Positions 16,302 through 24,313 of a stretch of 64,000 bases of DNA are shown one piece after another. This stretch comes from Methylocapsa sp. S129 (GTDB taxonomy: Bacteria > Pseudomonadota > Alphaproteobacteria > Rhizobiales > Beijerinckiaceae): contig NZ_LMUI01000011.1 of the NCBI RefSeq assembly GCF_009765995.1, positions 634,824 through 698,823 of the forward strand. The letters run 5' to 3'. The translations under genes and the position numbers were made by a program. The first letter of the stretch is position 1. The number at the start of each line of letters is the position of its first letter. Below the pieces are notes generated by a model. It saw only the letters and a program-made list of their open reading frames with translations. It made no database searches and was not told the DNA's origin.

Positions 16302-17309
16302 TCAAGCCAAGCCGGCGCCCGCATATTGGCCGGTCTTGCGGAAGCGATAGAGATAGGCCGGCGCGATCGCCTCGACGCCCTGCGCGATGATCCCGAGCCC
16401 GCGGAAGTCGCGTCCGTCGGCGACCGCCTCGGGCGATACGAGATTGTCGTGGCGCAGCAGTTCGATCTGATCGCGGGTCGTGGTGAGCGCGGCGGGGAAC
16501 ATGCCTAGCGACAGCGCGCTGGCGATCTCGGTGCTCCTCGCCATCAAACTGGCGACGCCGAAGGGCACGGGAACGAGCGCGCGGCGGCGATCGGTCGTGC
16601 GGCAGACAAATTCGACGATCTCACGCAAAGTCATGGCCTCGGGTCCGCCGAACTCGTAAGTCCCACCCGGCTTGACGTGGCCCTCGACGGTGAGCGCCGC
16701 AGCCTCGGCGATGTCGCCGACGTAGACCGGCTGCATTTTTGTCGCGCCGCCGCCGAACAGCGGCAGGGCCGGCATATAGCGCGCCAGCAGCGCGAAACGA
16801 TTGAGGAAATCGTCTTCGGGACCGAAAACGACGGAAGGGCGCAGGATGACCGCACCCGGGAAAACCTCGCGCAAAGCCGCTTCGCCGCGTCCCTTGCTCG
16901 CAATATAGGCCGAGGGCGAATCGGCATCGGCGCCGATGCCCGAGCCATGCACGAGGACGCTGACGCCCTCCGCGATCGCCGCGCGGGCGATGGCGCGGGC
17001 GCCGAACACATGCACCGCCTCGAAATTCTGCCGGCCGGACTGGTGCTGGATGCCGGCCAGATTGATCGCGGCGTCGGCGCCGATCAGCGCGGAAGCGATC
17101 GAGGCGGGATAGCGCAGATTGGCCTGGACCGCATGAATCTGGCCGACATCGCCGAGCGGCGCCAGGAAGCCGGCAAGATCGGGTCGGCGCACGGCGACGC
17201 GGACGCGCCAGCCGCGCCGCGCCAGCGCGCGCACGACATAGCGCCCGATAAAGCCCGACCCGCCAAAGACAGTGACGAGGCGCTTGCCGACAAAGGGGGA
17301 TTGGGCCAT
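16302..17309 (-). CDS. NDUFA9-type NAD(P)-binding protein
   Basis: This 335-residue atypical short-chain-dehydrogenase/epimerase-fold protein resembles the NDUFA9 accessory subunit of complex I. The dinucleotide-binding motif is VFGGSGFIGRYVVRALARRGW near residue 14. The atypical lysine motif is in SAYIASKGRGEAAL, and ILRPSVVFGPEDDFLNRF follows. Alphaproteobacterial homologues are annotated as complex I NDUFA9-subunit proteins, and a direct role in NADH dehydrogenase here is inference because no nuo genes are present. The ATG at 17309 fits. The gene is convergent with EI24 and divergent from the DUF1330 operon. Confidence 0.83.
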   Translation of the reverse strand: MAQSPFVGKRLVTVFGGSGFIGRYVVRALARRGWRVRVAVRRPDLAGFLAPLGDVGQIHAVQANLRYPASIASALIGADAAINLAGIQHQSGRQNFEAVHVFGARAIARAAIAEGVSVLVHGSGIGADADSPSAYIASKGRGEAALREVFPGAVILRPSVVFGPEDDFLNRFALLARYMPALPLFGGGATKMQPVYVGDIAEAAALTVEGHVKPGGTYEFGGPEAMTLREIVEFVCRTTDRRRALVPVPFGVASLMARSTEIASALSLGMFPAALTTTRDQIELLRHDNLVSPEAVADGRDFRGLGIIAQGVEAIAPAYLYRFRKTGQYAGAGLA

Positions 17310-17400
17310 GAGCGATCATCTCCGCGGACATTCTTCAAAGGCGGTTTTTGCATAAGCGAAGCGGGGCGGCATGTATAGGGCGTCCGGGCAGGTTTGGCGC

Positions 17401-17564
17401 CCCTTCTCCCGCAAGCGGGAGAAGGTGTCATGCGGAGCATGACGGATGAGGGCCTGTCGGCGTGATGGCGCGAAAGAGGATGCGACGTTGGGTCGCGACT
17501 AGGGCGCCCGCCCTCATCCGACCCGACTTCGTCGGGCCACCTTTTCCCGCAAGCGGGAGAAGGG
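17401..17564. repeat. Composite palindromic repeat (ctcccgcaagcgggag family), copy A
   Basis: Two hairpins, ccttctcccgcaagcggga at 17402 onward and ccttttcccgcaagcggga at 17540 onward, bracket a centre. That centre contains gcccgacttcgtcgggc-like and ctcatccgac segments. The same building blocks recur at 25647-25797, and a single hairpin occurs at 62829-62861. This fills most of the 289-base gap upstream of the DUF1330 gene, which otherwise shows only a ggagg ribosome site. Confidence 0.85.
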
Positions 17565-17598
17565 CGCTATAAGCAAAGGCCAAGCCGGAGGATTGAAA

Positions 17599-18024
17599 AT
17601 GAACGGTTCTATCGATCCGACGAAAGAGAGTTTCGGGCGGTTCAAGGATTTGCCGACCGACCAGCCGATTCACATGCTCAATCTCGTCAGATTGCGCGCC
17701 GAAGCCGCCTATCCCGATGGGCGCAAGGCGAGCGGCCTCGTCGCTTACCGCGCCTATGCCCGGGAGAGCGGCCCCGTCTTTACCCGCCTCGGCGGCAAGC
17801 AGGTCTGGATCGGCCGGCCGGAACTCACCCTGATTGGCCCCGAAACGGAGGTCTGGGACATCGCCTTCATCGCGCAATATCCGAGCGGCGCGGCGTTCAT
17901 CGAAATGATCCGCGATCCCGTCTATCGCGAGGCGGTCAAGCACCGTCAGGCCGCCGTCGCCGATTCCCGCCTGATCAGGCTGGCGCCGGCGATTCCGGGC
18001 GCGGTGTTCGGCGAAGAAGGGTGA
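17599..18024 (+). CDS. DUF1330 domain protein
   Basis: This 141-residue small protein is of the DUF1330 (ferredoxin-like, dimeric alpha-beta barrel) type. Characteristic stretches are DQPIHMLNLVRLRAEA, AYRAYARESGPVFTRLGG and IAQYPSGAAFIEMIRDPVYREAVKHR. The ATG at 17599 follows a perfect ggagg. The function of the family is unknown. The stop codon overlaps the start of the DCC-family gene (GTGA), and that gene overlaps the next, so three proteins are translated from one coupled unit. A joint role in one unknown redox pathway is likely. Confidence 0.83.
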   Translation: MNGSIDPTKESFGRFKDLPTDQPIHMLNLVRLRAEAAYPDGRKASGLVAYRAYARESGPVFTRLGGKQVWIGRPELTLIGPETEVWDIAFIAQYPSGAAFIEMIRDPVYREAVKHRQAAVADSRLIRLAPAIPGAVFGEEG

Positions 18025-18524
18025 CATCCGCATTGTCTGGCATGGATGGCGTCCCGCGTTTTCGGCAAATCCCGGCGCCGAAGCCCTATTCCTATCGCCG
18101 CGACCCGTCGGTCCCCGCCTTCCCCGACGATCGGCCGATCATCGTCTTCGACGGCCATTGCGCGCTTTGCTCAAACTGGGTGGGTTTTGTGCTGCGCCAT
18201 GACCGCGATGCGGCCTTTCGCCTGTTGCCAGCTCAGACCGCGCTCGGGACGGCGCTTTATCGGCATTATGGGTTGGACCCAAAGGACTATCAGACCAATA
18301 TTCTTATCGCGGACGGGACCGCGTTTTTCAAATCCGAAAGCGCGATCCGCATGCTGGAGCGTCTTGGCGCGCCGTGGTCGGCGGCGCGCGTCTTGCGATT
18401 TTTACCTGTTCTTCTGCGCGATCGGCTTTATGAAATCGTCGCCCGAAACCGCCTGCGCTGGTTTGGGCGCCGCGACCAATGCCTGATATCGGCGCCCCGC
18501 TATGAGGACCGTTTCCTGTCATGA
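18021..18524 (+). CDS. DCC-family thiol-disulfide oxidoreductase-like protein
   Basis: This 167-residue DUF393 protein is named for the DxxCxxC motif, seen here as VFDGHCALCSNWVGFVLRHD (residues about 44-63). It continues with FRLLPAQTALGTAL, FFKSESAIRMLERLGAPW and the end segment RNRLRWFGRRDQCLI. These are thioredoxin-fold proteins with a CxxC that are predicted, but rarely shown, to be redox enzymes. GTG at 18021 overlaps the upstream stop and has gaagaagg before it. An ATG at 18042 is an alternative. It is the middle gene of the coupled three-gene unit. Confidence 0.87.
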   Translation: MTSALSGMDGVPRFRQIPAPKPYSYRRDPSVPAFPDDRPIIVFDGHCALCSNWVGFVLRHDRDAAFRLLPAQTALGTALYRHYGLDPKDYQTNILIADGTAFFKSESAIRMLERLGAPWSAARVLRFLPVLLRDRLYEIVARNRLRWFGRRDQCLISAPRYEDRFLS

Positions 18525-20206
18525 GCGAGGCGCCGCGCAAAATACTCATCCTGGGCGGCTATGGGGTATTCGGCGGTCGGCTCGCGCAATTGCTCGCCAC
18601 GGATAGGCGCGTCACGCTGATCCTTGCCGGGCGATCGTTGGACAAGGCGCGCACCTTCTCTGATTCATTACCGGCGGGGGCGCCGCGCATCGCCCTGGCC
18701 TTCGACCGCGACGGCGATGTCGATGCGCAGCTTGCGTCGATAAAACCTGACGTGGTGGTCGACGCCAGCGGGCCGTTTCAGGCCTATTCCGGCGACATTT
18801 ATAAACTGGTCCGCGCTGCGATCGCGCTTGGCGCCGATTACATGGATCTCGCCGATTCCTCAGAATTCGTCGCGGGGATCGGCGCCTTTGACGCGGCGGC
18901 CCGAGCGAAGGGCGTTTATGCGCTCGGCGGCGTCAGCAGTTTTCCCGTGCTCACCGCGGCCGTGGTGCGCAGGCTGGCTGAAGGGCTCGCCCGGGTCGAA
19001 ACGATCCAGGCCGGCATCGCGCCCTCGCCCTTCGCCCGGGTCGGACCCAATGTGATCCGCGCCATCGCCAGTTATGCCGGCCAGGCCGTGACGCTGACGC
19101 GCGATGGTGCGAAGACACAAGCCTATGGGCTGACGGAGACGAAGCGGCGCGCGGTGCGGCCGCCCGGCATGCTGTCGCTGGAAAGTCGGCTCTTTTCGCT
19201 TGTCGACGTTCCCGATCTGCGTGCGCTGCCGCCGCTTTGGCCAGGTCTGCGTTCGATCTGGATTGGCGCGGCGCCTGTCCCGGAAATCCTGCACCGCGCG
19301 CTGATCGCTCTGGCCTGGCTGGCGCGCTTGCGGCTCCTGCCGAACTTGGCGCCGCTTGCGCCATTGTTCCACGCAGTCCTCGGTAAGTTGCGCTGGGGCG
19401 AGCATCGGGGCGGGATGTTTGTCGAGATCGAGGGCGCAGACGATGCCGGCCGCGCGGTGCGGCGCTCGTGGCACATGTTGGCCGAAGGCGACGACGGCCC
19501 CTTAATTCCCTCGATGGCGATCGCCGCCATTCTGCGCAATGAACTCGACGGCAGGCGCCCAGCCGCTGGCGCAAGAGCGGCCACGGGCGAACTTGAGCTG
19601 GCCGACTACGACGCCGTCTTTCGTCCCTACGCGATTCGCCACGCCATTCGCGACGACAGCGCATTGGCCGACGCGCCGCTTTATCGGCGAATGCTCGCCG
19701 GGGCGTGGGATGATTTGCCAGCCGCGTTGCGCGTGATGCACACGGTCGTTGTCGGACGCGTCGCACAGGGCGAAGCGGATATCGAGCGCGGCTCTGGATT
19801 GCTGGCCGGCCTCGTCGCCGCCTTGTTCGGTTTTCCCAAGGCGGCGCGCGGCGCGCCGACGAGCGTGCGATTTGAAGCGAACGATGGCGTCGAGACATGG
19901 ACGCGCACCTTCGCGGGCAGAATTATGCGCTCAAGCCAATGGCAAGGAGCAGGGCGTTGGGAAGGGTTGCTGTGCGAGAGCTTCGGCCCGTTCACATTCG
20001 GGCTGGCGGCGCTGACGGGGGACGGATGTCTGCGGCTGGCCGTGCGTCGTTGGGCGTTATTTGGCCTTCCGCTGCCCATCGCTTTGGCCCCGCGCGGTCA
20101 CGCCGTCGAGACCGAGCAGGACGGCCGCTTCCGCTTCGATGTCGCGATCCGCGCGCCGTTGATCGGCATGATCGTCCGTTACCAAGGCTGGCTCGCGCCG
20201 GAATAA
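18521..20206 (+). CDS. Saccharopine-dehydrogenase-like reductase with C-terminal DUF4166
   Basis: This 561-residue protein starts with a Rossmann domain of the saccharopine-dehydrogenase type (ILILGGYGVFGGRLAQLL, residues 7-24; DVVVDASGPFQAY; DYMDLADSSEFV). After about residue 380 a DUF4166 domain follows (YRRMLAGAWDDLPAALRVMH, RGSGLLAGLVAALFGFP, ETWTRTFAGRIM). It overlaps the DCC gene by ATGA. Paired with a DCC protein and DUF1330, it probably reduces an unknown metabolite, perhaps a lipid, since the trans-acting reductases of mycobacterial lipid synthesis share this fold. The substrate is not readable from the sequence. Confidence 0.8.
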   Translation: MSEAPRKILILGGYGVFGGRLAQLLATDRRVTLILAGRSLDKARTFSDSLPAGAPRIALAFDRDGDVDAQLASIKPDVVVDASGPFQAYSGDIYKLVRAAIALGADYMDLADSSEFVAGIGAFDAAARAKGVYALGGVSSFPVLTAAVVRRLAEGLARVETIQAGIAPSPFARVGPNVIRAIASYAGQAVTLTRDGAKTQAYGLTETKRRAVRPPGMLSLESRLFSLVDVPDLRALPPLWPGLRSIWIGAAPVPEILHRALIALAWLARLRLLPNLAPLAPLFHAVLGKLRWGEHRGGMFVEIEGADDAGRAVRRSWHMLAEGDDGPLIPSMAIAAILRNELDGRRPAAGARAATGELELADYDAVFRPYAIRHAIRDDSALADAPLYRRMLAGAWDDLPAALRVMHTVVVGRVAQGEADIERGSGLLAGLVAALFGFPKAARGAPTSVRFEANDGVETWTRTFAGRIMRSSQWQGAGRWEGLLCESFGPFTFGLAALTGDGCLRLAVRRWALFGLPLPIALAPRGHAVETEQDGRFRFDVAIRAPLIGMIVRYQGWLAPE

Positions 20207-20230
20207 AGCTTCGTACGCGCAGAGTCTTGA

Positions 20231-20250
20231 CCGGGCGCTCAAACGCCCGG
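20231..20250. terminator. Hairpin between convergent genes
   Basis: CCGGGCG at 20231-20237 pairs with CGCCCGG at 20244-20250 around a six-base loop. It overlaps the stop codon of the EF-G-like gene and lies just beyond the convergent reductase gene. No U tract follows, so intrinsic termination is only possible. Confidence 0.4.
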
Positions 20251-22311
20251 CCCATGCGTCTGCCGCCTTGCTGCGATGATCGCTTCGGCGGTGCGGCCGG
20301 CCAGTTCGGCCAGATGATCGAATTTCGTCTCGAAAGCGCCGACGCCTGAGGTCGCCGAGCGCAATTCGACGATCAGATCGCCGATTTCCGCCTCCGGGAT
20401 CAAAGCGCTCAGCACATCCCATCCGTCCCATCCCTCGCGCGGCTCGAAACCGAGGATCTGGCCGCGCCTGGCGCTGACCAGAGCGCTGGCGCGCGCCATC
20501 GCGTCGGCGGGCACGAAAATCGAGACGGCGAGGATCGGCTCCAGCAGGACGGGGCGCGCCTTGGGCAGCGCTTCCCCGAGCGCGATTTTCGCCGCCGCGC
20601 GAAACGCCATGTCCGACGAATCCACCGAATGATAGGAACCGTCCGTCAAAGTGACGGCGATGTCGACAACGGGAAAGCCGAGGGGGCCGCGCGTCATCGC
20701 GTCGCGCGCGCCCGCCTCGACGGAGGAGAAATACTGGCGCGGCACCGTGCCGCCATGCACGGTCTCGGCGAAAGCGAAGCCTTCGCCGCGGGCGCGCGGC
20801 GCGACGTCGACCGCCACATCGCCAAACTGGCCGTGGCCGCCCGATTGCTTCTTGTGCCGACCGCGCACCGAGACGGCGTCGCGGATGGTTTCGCGATAGG
20901 CGACGGACGGCTTTTTCGATTCGACCGTCACGCCGAAACGGGCGGCGAGCCGCTCAATGGTGACGCGCAGATGCATCTCGCCCTGGCCCAGCAGCTTGAG
21001 CTCGCCCGATTCCTGATCGTGAAAATGGACCAGCGCGGAATCCTCGTCGCAGAGTTTGGACAAAGCCGCGGCCAGCCGCACTTCGTCCTTGCGGTCCTTC
21101 ACATGGACGGCGATCGATTGGGTCGGCGCGGGCGGCGCCGCGACGATCGCGGCTTCCGGCGCCTTTTTCGCGTCGGTGAAACGATCGCCGGTCGCGACCT
21201 GCTCCAGCCGGGCGAAGGCGATTGTCTCGCCTTGTTCGGCGCGCGTGATTTTGGCTGAAGCCGCGCCCATCAGGCGCGCCAGCCCGGCGATGCGCTCCTC
21301 CGCGCTGCTGGCGCTGACGACGCTGGCTCCATCGGCGAAGCTGCCGCGCAGCACACGGGCGAGCGACAATTTGCCGCCATGGCCGGTGTGAATGGTGCGC
21401 AGGACCTGCGCCAGCGCCGGGCCCTGCGGCGCAATCCCGAGCCGCTCGCGCGTCTGCTCGACGCCGGGCGCTTCGTGCCGCAACGCCTTCAGCAGCCTCG
21501 TCACGCCATGGCCGCGATCGGCCGAGCCCATCAGTAGCGGCACGACATGGCCGCCGCGTAGCTCCTTGGCGAGATCGTCGAACACGCGATCGCGCGGCGG
21601 CTCGATTTCGCTGATCAATTGCTCCATCAGCGCATCGTCGTAATCGGCGAGCCGCTCCAGCATGGAATAGCGCGCCTCCTTATGGTCCGGCGCGACGCCT
21701 TCCGGCGTCTCGATGATGGTCGAAGGCGCATGTTCGCGATAGAGGAACGCCCGTTCGAGAGCGAGATCGACAAAGCCGATCGCCACATCATGCTGCCAGA
21801 CTGGCAACTGGCGCAGTAGCAGCGGCGTGCGCGAGGCCGGCTGCAGCATCGCCAAAGTCTCGCGAACGCCCGCGCTCGCCAGATCAATCTTGTTAAGGAA
21901 CAGGATGCGCGGCACGCGCATTTCCTCAAGTTCGCGCAGGATGATCTGCAGCGCCGGCGCCTTGCGGCTGTCGGCCTCGCAGACCACGATCGCCGCGTCG
22001 CAAACCGGCAGCGCGTGGCGCATGTCGTGGATGAACTCGACCGAGCCGGGGCAATCGAAGAAGGTGAAGCGGTCGCCCATATAGTCGATGCTGGCGACAT
22101 TGGGCTCGACGCTCATCGCATGGGCGCGCGCCTCGGGACTGGAATCGCCGATGCTGGTGCCCTCGCGCACCGAGCCCTGGCGCGGCGCGCCGCCGCCGCG
22201 CGCCAATATCGCTTCGAGAAGGCTGGTCTTACCGCTTTGAAAGGGGCCGACGAGCGCGATCAGCCGCGGCCCCGCAATTCTTCTATCGCCTGTTTCCGCG
22301 GAGCCGACCAT
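20239..22311 (-). CDS. EF-G-like translational GTPase (EF-G-2 type)
   Basis: This 690-residue protein has the elongation factor G domain order: GTPase domain (residues 15-270), domain II (about 290-370), and domains III-V (from about 400, with GQGEMHLRVTIERLAARFGV and SGGHGQFGDVAVDV). The P-loop is GPFQSGKTS, and NKID at 140-143 is intact. The G3 motif reads DCPGSVEF, so the catalytic histidine of canonical EF-G (DTPGH) is Ser90. The switch I RGIT motif is also altered, to HAMSV. It is therefore a divergent paralogue rather than the housekeeping fusA product. The start at 22311 follows gggagga. The longer upstream ORF overlaps the divergent aroKB leader and is not credible. Its role on the ribosome is unknown. 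Confidence 0.85.
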   Translation of the reverse strand: MVGSAETGDRRIAGPRLIALVGPFQSGKTSLLEAILARGGGAPRQGSVREGTSIGDSSPEARAHAMSVEPNVASIDYMGDRFTFFDCPGSVEFIHDMRHALPVCDAAIVVCEADSRKAPALQIILRELEEMRVPRILFLNKIDLASAGVRETLAMLQPASRTPLLLRQLPVWQHDVAIGFVDLALERAFLYREHAPSTIIETPEGVAPDHKEARYSMLERLADYDDALMEQLISEIEPPRDRVFDDLAKELRGGHVVPLLMGSADRGHGVTRLLKALRHEAPGVEQTRERLGIAPQGPALAQVLRTIHTGHGGKLSLARVLRGSFADGASVVSASSAEERIAGLARLMGAASAKITRAEQGETIAFARLEQVATGDRFTDAKKAPEAAIVAAPPAPTQSIAVHVKDRKDEVRLAAALSKLCDEDSALVHFHDQESGELKLLGQGEMHLRVTIERLAARFGVTVESKKPSVAYRETIRDAVSVRGRHKKQSGGHGQFGDVAVDVAPRARGEGFAFAETVHGGTVPRQYFSSVEAGARDAMTRGPLGFPVVDIAVTLTDGSYHSVDSSDMAFRAAAKIALGEALPKARPVLLEPILAVSIFVPADAMARASALVSARRGQILGFEPREGWDGWDVLSALIPEAEIGDLIVELRSATSGVGAFETKFDHLAELAGRTAEAIIAARRQTHGPGV

Positions 22312-22475
22312 GACGATCCTCCCAACTTTTGGCGGTGGGCGTGGCCGTCTATCCGCAGCCAAAGCCTCTTGGATGCTTAAGGTTGCAAGTCTGGCCGCCC
22401 GATGCAAGGCGCCAATTGGCCGGAGGCGGCGGCCGCTGGACCCTGGATCGGCGCCTGTCGCAATTCGCCCGGTAA

Positions 22476-22491
22476 CGTTGTATGGACAACG
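22476..22491. promoter_or_regulatory. Inverted repeat CGTTGT-N4-ACAACG
   Basis: Six-base arms around a four-base spacer lie in the 247-base divergent region between the EF-G-like gene and aroKB, about 70 bases before the aroKB start. It could be an operator. No matching regulator is adjacent, and chance occurrence is possible. Nothing else is recognised in 22312-22558. Confidence 0.25.
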
Positions 22492-22558
22492 AAAATTCGC
22501 ACGCCGGCGCCCGCAGAAGGCGGCTCTGGGCGCGCGCAGGCTGGTTTTGAAGGACGTT

Positions 22559-24277
22559 ATGACGGAATTGGCGCCGCCCGATCGCGAAGCCCTGGTCGCC
22601 GCCCTTGGCGGGCGCTCGATCGTGCTCGTCGGCATGATGGGAGCGGGCAAAACCTCGGTCGGCCGCCGCCTCGCGGCGCATCTCAATCTGCCCTTTGTCG
22701 ACGCCGACGGCGAGATCGAGGCGGGCGCGCAAATGACGGTGCCGGAGATTTTCGAGCGCTTCGGCGAATCCTATTTCCGCGACGGCGAGCGCAAAGTGGT
22801 CGCGCGGCTGCTGACCGAAGGGCAGAAAGTGCTCGCCACGGGCGGCGGCGCCTTCATGAATGAGGCGACAAGGGCTCGGATCGCCCAATCGGGCGTCTCA
22901 ATCTGGCTGAAGCCTGATTTTGACGTGCTGATGCGCCGGGTCCGCAAGAGATCGAACCGTCCCTTGCTGCAGACCGATAATCCCGAGGAGACCCTGCGCC
23001 GGCTTTTGCAGGAGCGCGGCCCTATCTATGGGCTGGCCGATCTGACCATCGAACCGCGCGACGGGCCGCATGACGCGGTCGTCGAGGCGATCATGTCGGC
23101 TCTGGGCGCGCATCTGGCGAGCCCGCGCGCAGCCGCGCTCAACGGCGCCGCGCCGGCGGCGGCGATTCATGAGGTCGAGGTCGCGCTCGGCGTGCGCGCC
23201 TATAAGATATTGATCGGCGACGGATTGATCGCCGGCGCGGGCGAACATATCGCCCGTCTTGCGCCCGGCGCCCATTGCGCCGTCGTCACCGACAGCAATG
23301 TCGCCGCCCTGCATCTCGATGCGCTCAACGCGAGTCTCGCCGCGGCCGGGCTGCGGTCGTCGACCATTGTCGTGCCGCCGGGCGAATCCTCGAAATCCTA
23401 TGCGCGATTCGCCGAGGTATGCGATGGTCTGCTCGCCGCCCATATCGAACGGCGCGATCTTGTCATTGCGTTCGGCGGCGGGGTGATCGGCGACCTGACC
23501 GGCTTTGCCGCCGCCAGCGTGCGGCGTGGGCTGCGTCTCGTGCAGATTCCCACGACCCTGCTCGCGCAGGTCGATTCCTCGGTCGGCGGCAAGACGGCGA
23601 TTAATTCGCCCCATGGCAAGAACCTTGTGGGGGCTTTTCATCAACCCTCGCTCGTCCTGGCCGACATCGGCGCGCTCGACACGTTAAGCCAGCGCGAATT
23701 TCGCGCCGGCTATGCCGAAACCGTCAAATATGGGTTGATCGGCGATCTCCCGTTTTTCGAATGGCTGGAGGCGCATTGGCGCGACGTCTATGCGGGCGGC
23801 CCGGCGCGTCTTCGCGCCGTCGCGACAAGCTGTGCGGCCAAGGCGGCGGTGGTGGCCGCCGATGAAACCGAACAGGGCGAGCGGGCCTTGCTCAATCTGG
23901 GCCACACCTTCGCTCATGCTTTCGAGCGCATGACGAATTATGACGGCGCGCTCCTGGTGCATGGCGAAGCGGTGGCGATCGGCATGGCCTGCGCGTTCCG
24001 CTTCTCGCGTGCGCTCGGGTTTTGTAACGGCCAGGACGCCGTGCGGGTCGAGAATCATTTACGCGCCGTCGGCCTGCCGACCCATATGCACGAAATCGCC
24101 GGGCTGGACGCAGAGCCAGAGGCGATTCTGGCGGCGATGCGCCAGGACAAGAAGGTCGAACGCGGCCGCCTGACCTTCATCCTCGCCAAGGGGATCGGCG
24201 AGAGCTTCATCGCCAAGGACGTCGACGAAGCGCGGGTGCGCGACTTTCTCCGCGACGAACTTGCGCGCAACGGGTAA
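22559..24277 (+). CDS. aroKB: Fused shikimate kinase / 3-dehydroquinate synthase
   Basis: One uninterrupted 572-residue frame carries two shikimate-pathway enzymes. Residues 1-187 are shikimate kinase: P-loop GMMGAGKTS at 25-33, DADGEIE, FRDGERK and ATGGGAF. After an Ala-rich linker (about 188-205), residues 206-572 are 3-dehydroquinate synthase: PPGESSKSY, FGGGVIGDLTGFAAA, VDSSVGGKTAINSPHGKN, GYAETVKYG, LNLGHTFAHAFE and VHGEAVAIGM. In many relatives aroK and aroB are adjacent separate genes, and here the stop between them is absent. The ATG at 22559 follows aagga. A CorC-type gene follows 36 bases downstream, as commonly seen in the order. Confidence 0.93.
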   Translation: MTELAPPDREALVAALGGRSIVLVGMMGAGKTSVGRRLAAHLNLPFVDADGEIEAGAQMTVPEIFERFGESYFRDGERKVVARLLTEGQKVLATGGGAFMNEATRARIAQSGVSIWLKPDFDVLMRRVRKRSNRPLLQTDNPEETLRRLLQERGPIYGLADLTIEPRDGPHDAVVEAIMSALGAHLASPRAAALNGAAPAAAIHEVEVALGVRAYKILIGDGLIAGAGEHIARLAPGAHCAVVTDSNVAALHLDALNASLAAAGLRSSTIVVPPGESSKSYARFAEVCDGLLAAHIERRDLVIAFGGGVIGDLTGFAAASVRRGLRLVQIPTTLLAQVDSSVGGKTAINSPHGKNLVGAFHQPSLVLADIGALDTLSQREFRAGYAETVKYGLIGDLPFFEWLEAHWRDVYAGGPARLRAVATSCAAKAAVVAADETEQGERALLNLGHTFAHAFERMTNYDGALLVHGEAVAIGMACAFRFSRALGFCNGQDAVRVENHLRAVGLPTHMHEIAGLDAEPEAILAAMRQDKKVERGRLTFILAKGIGESFIAKDVDEARVRDFLRDELARNG

Positions 24278-24313
24278 ACTGCCGAGTTCCTATCGCCTAA
24301 CATCGAGGCCATC

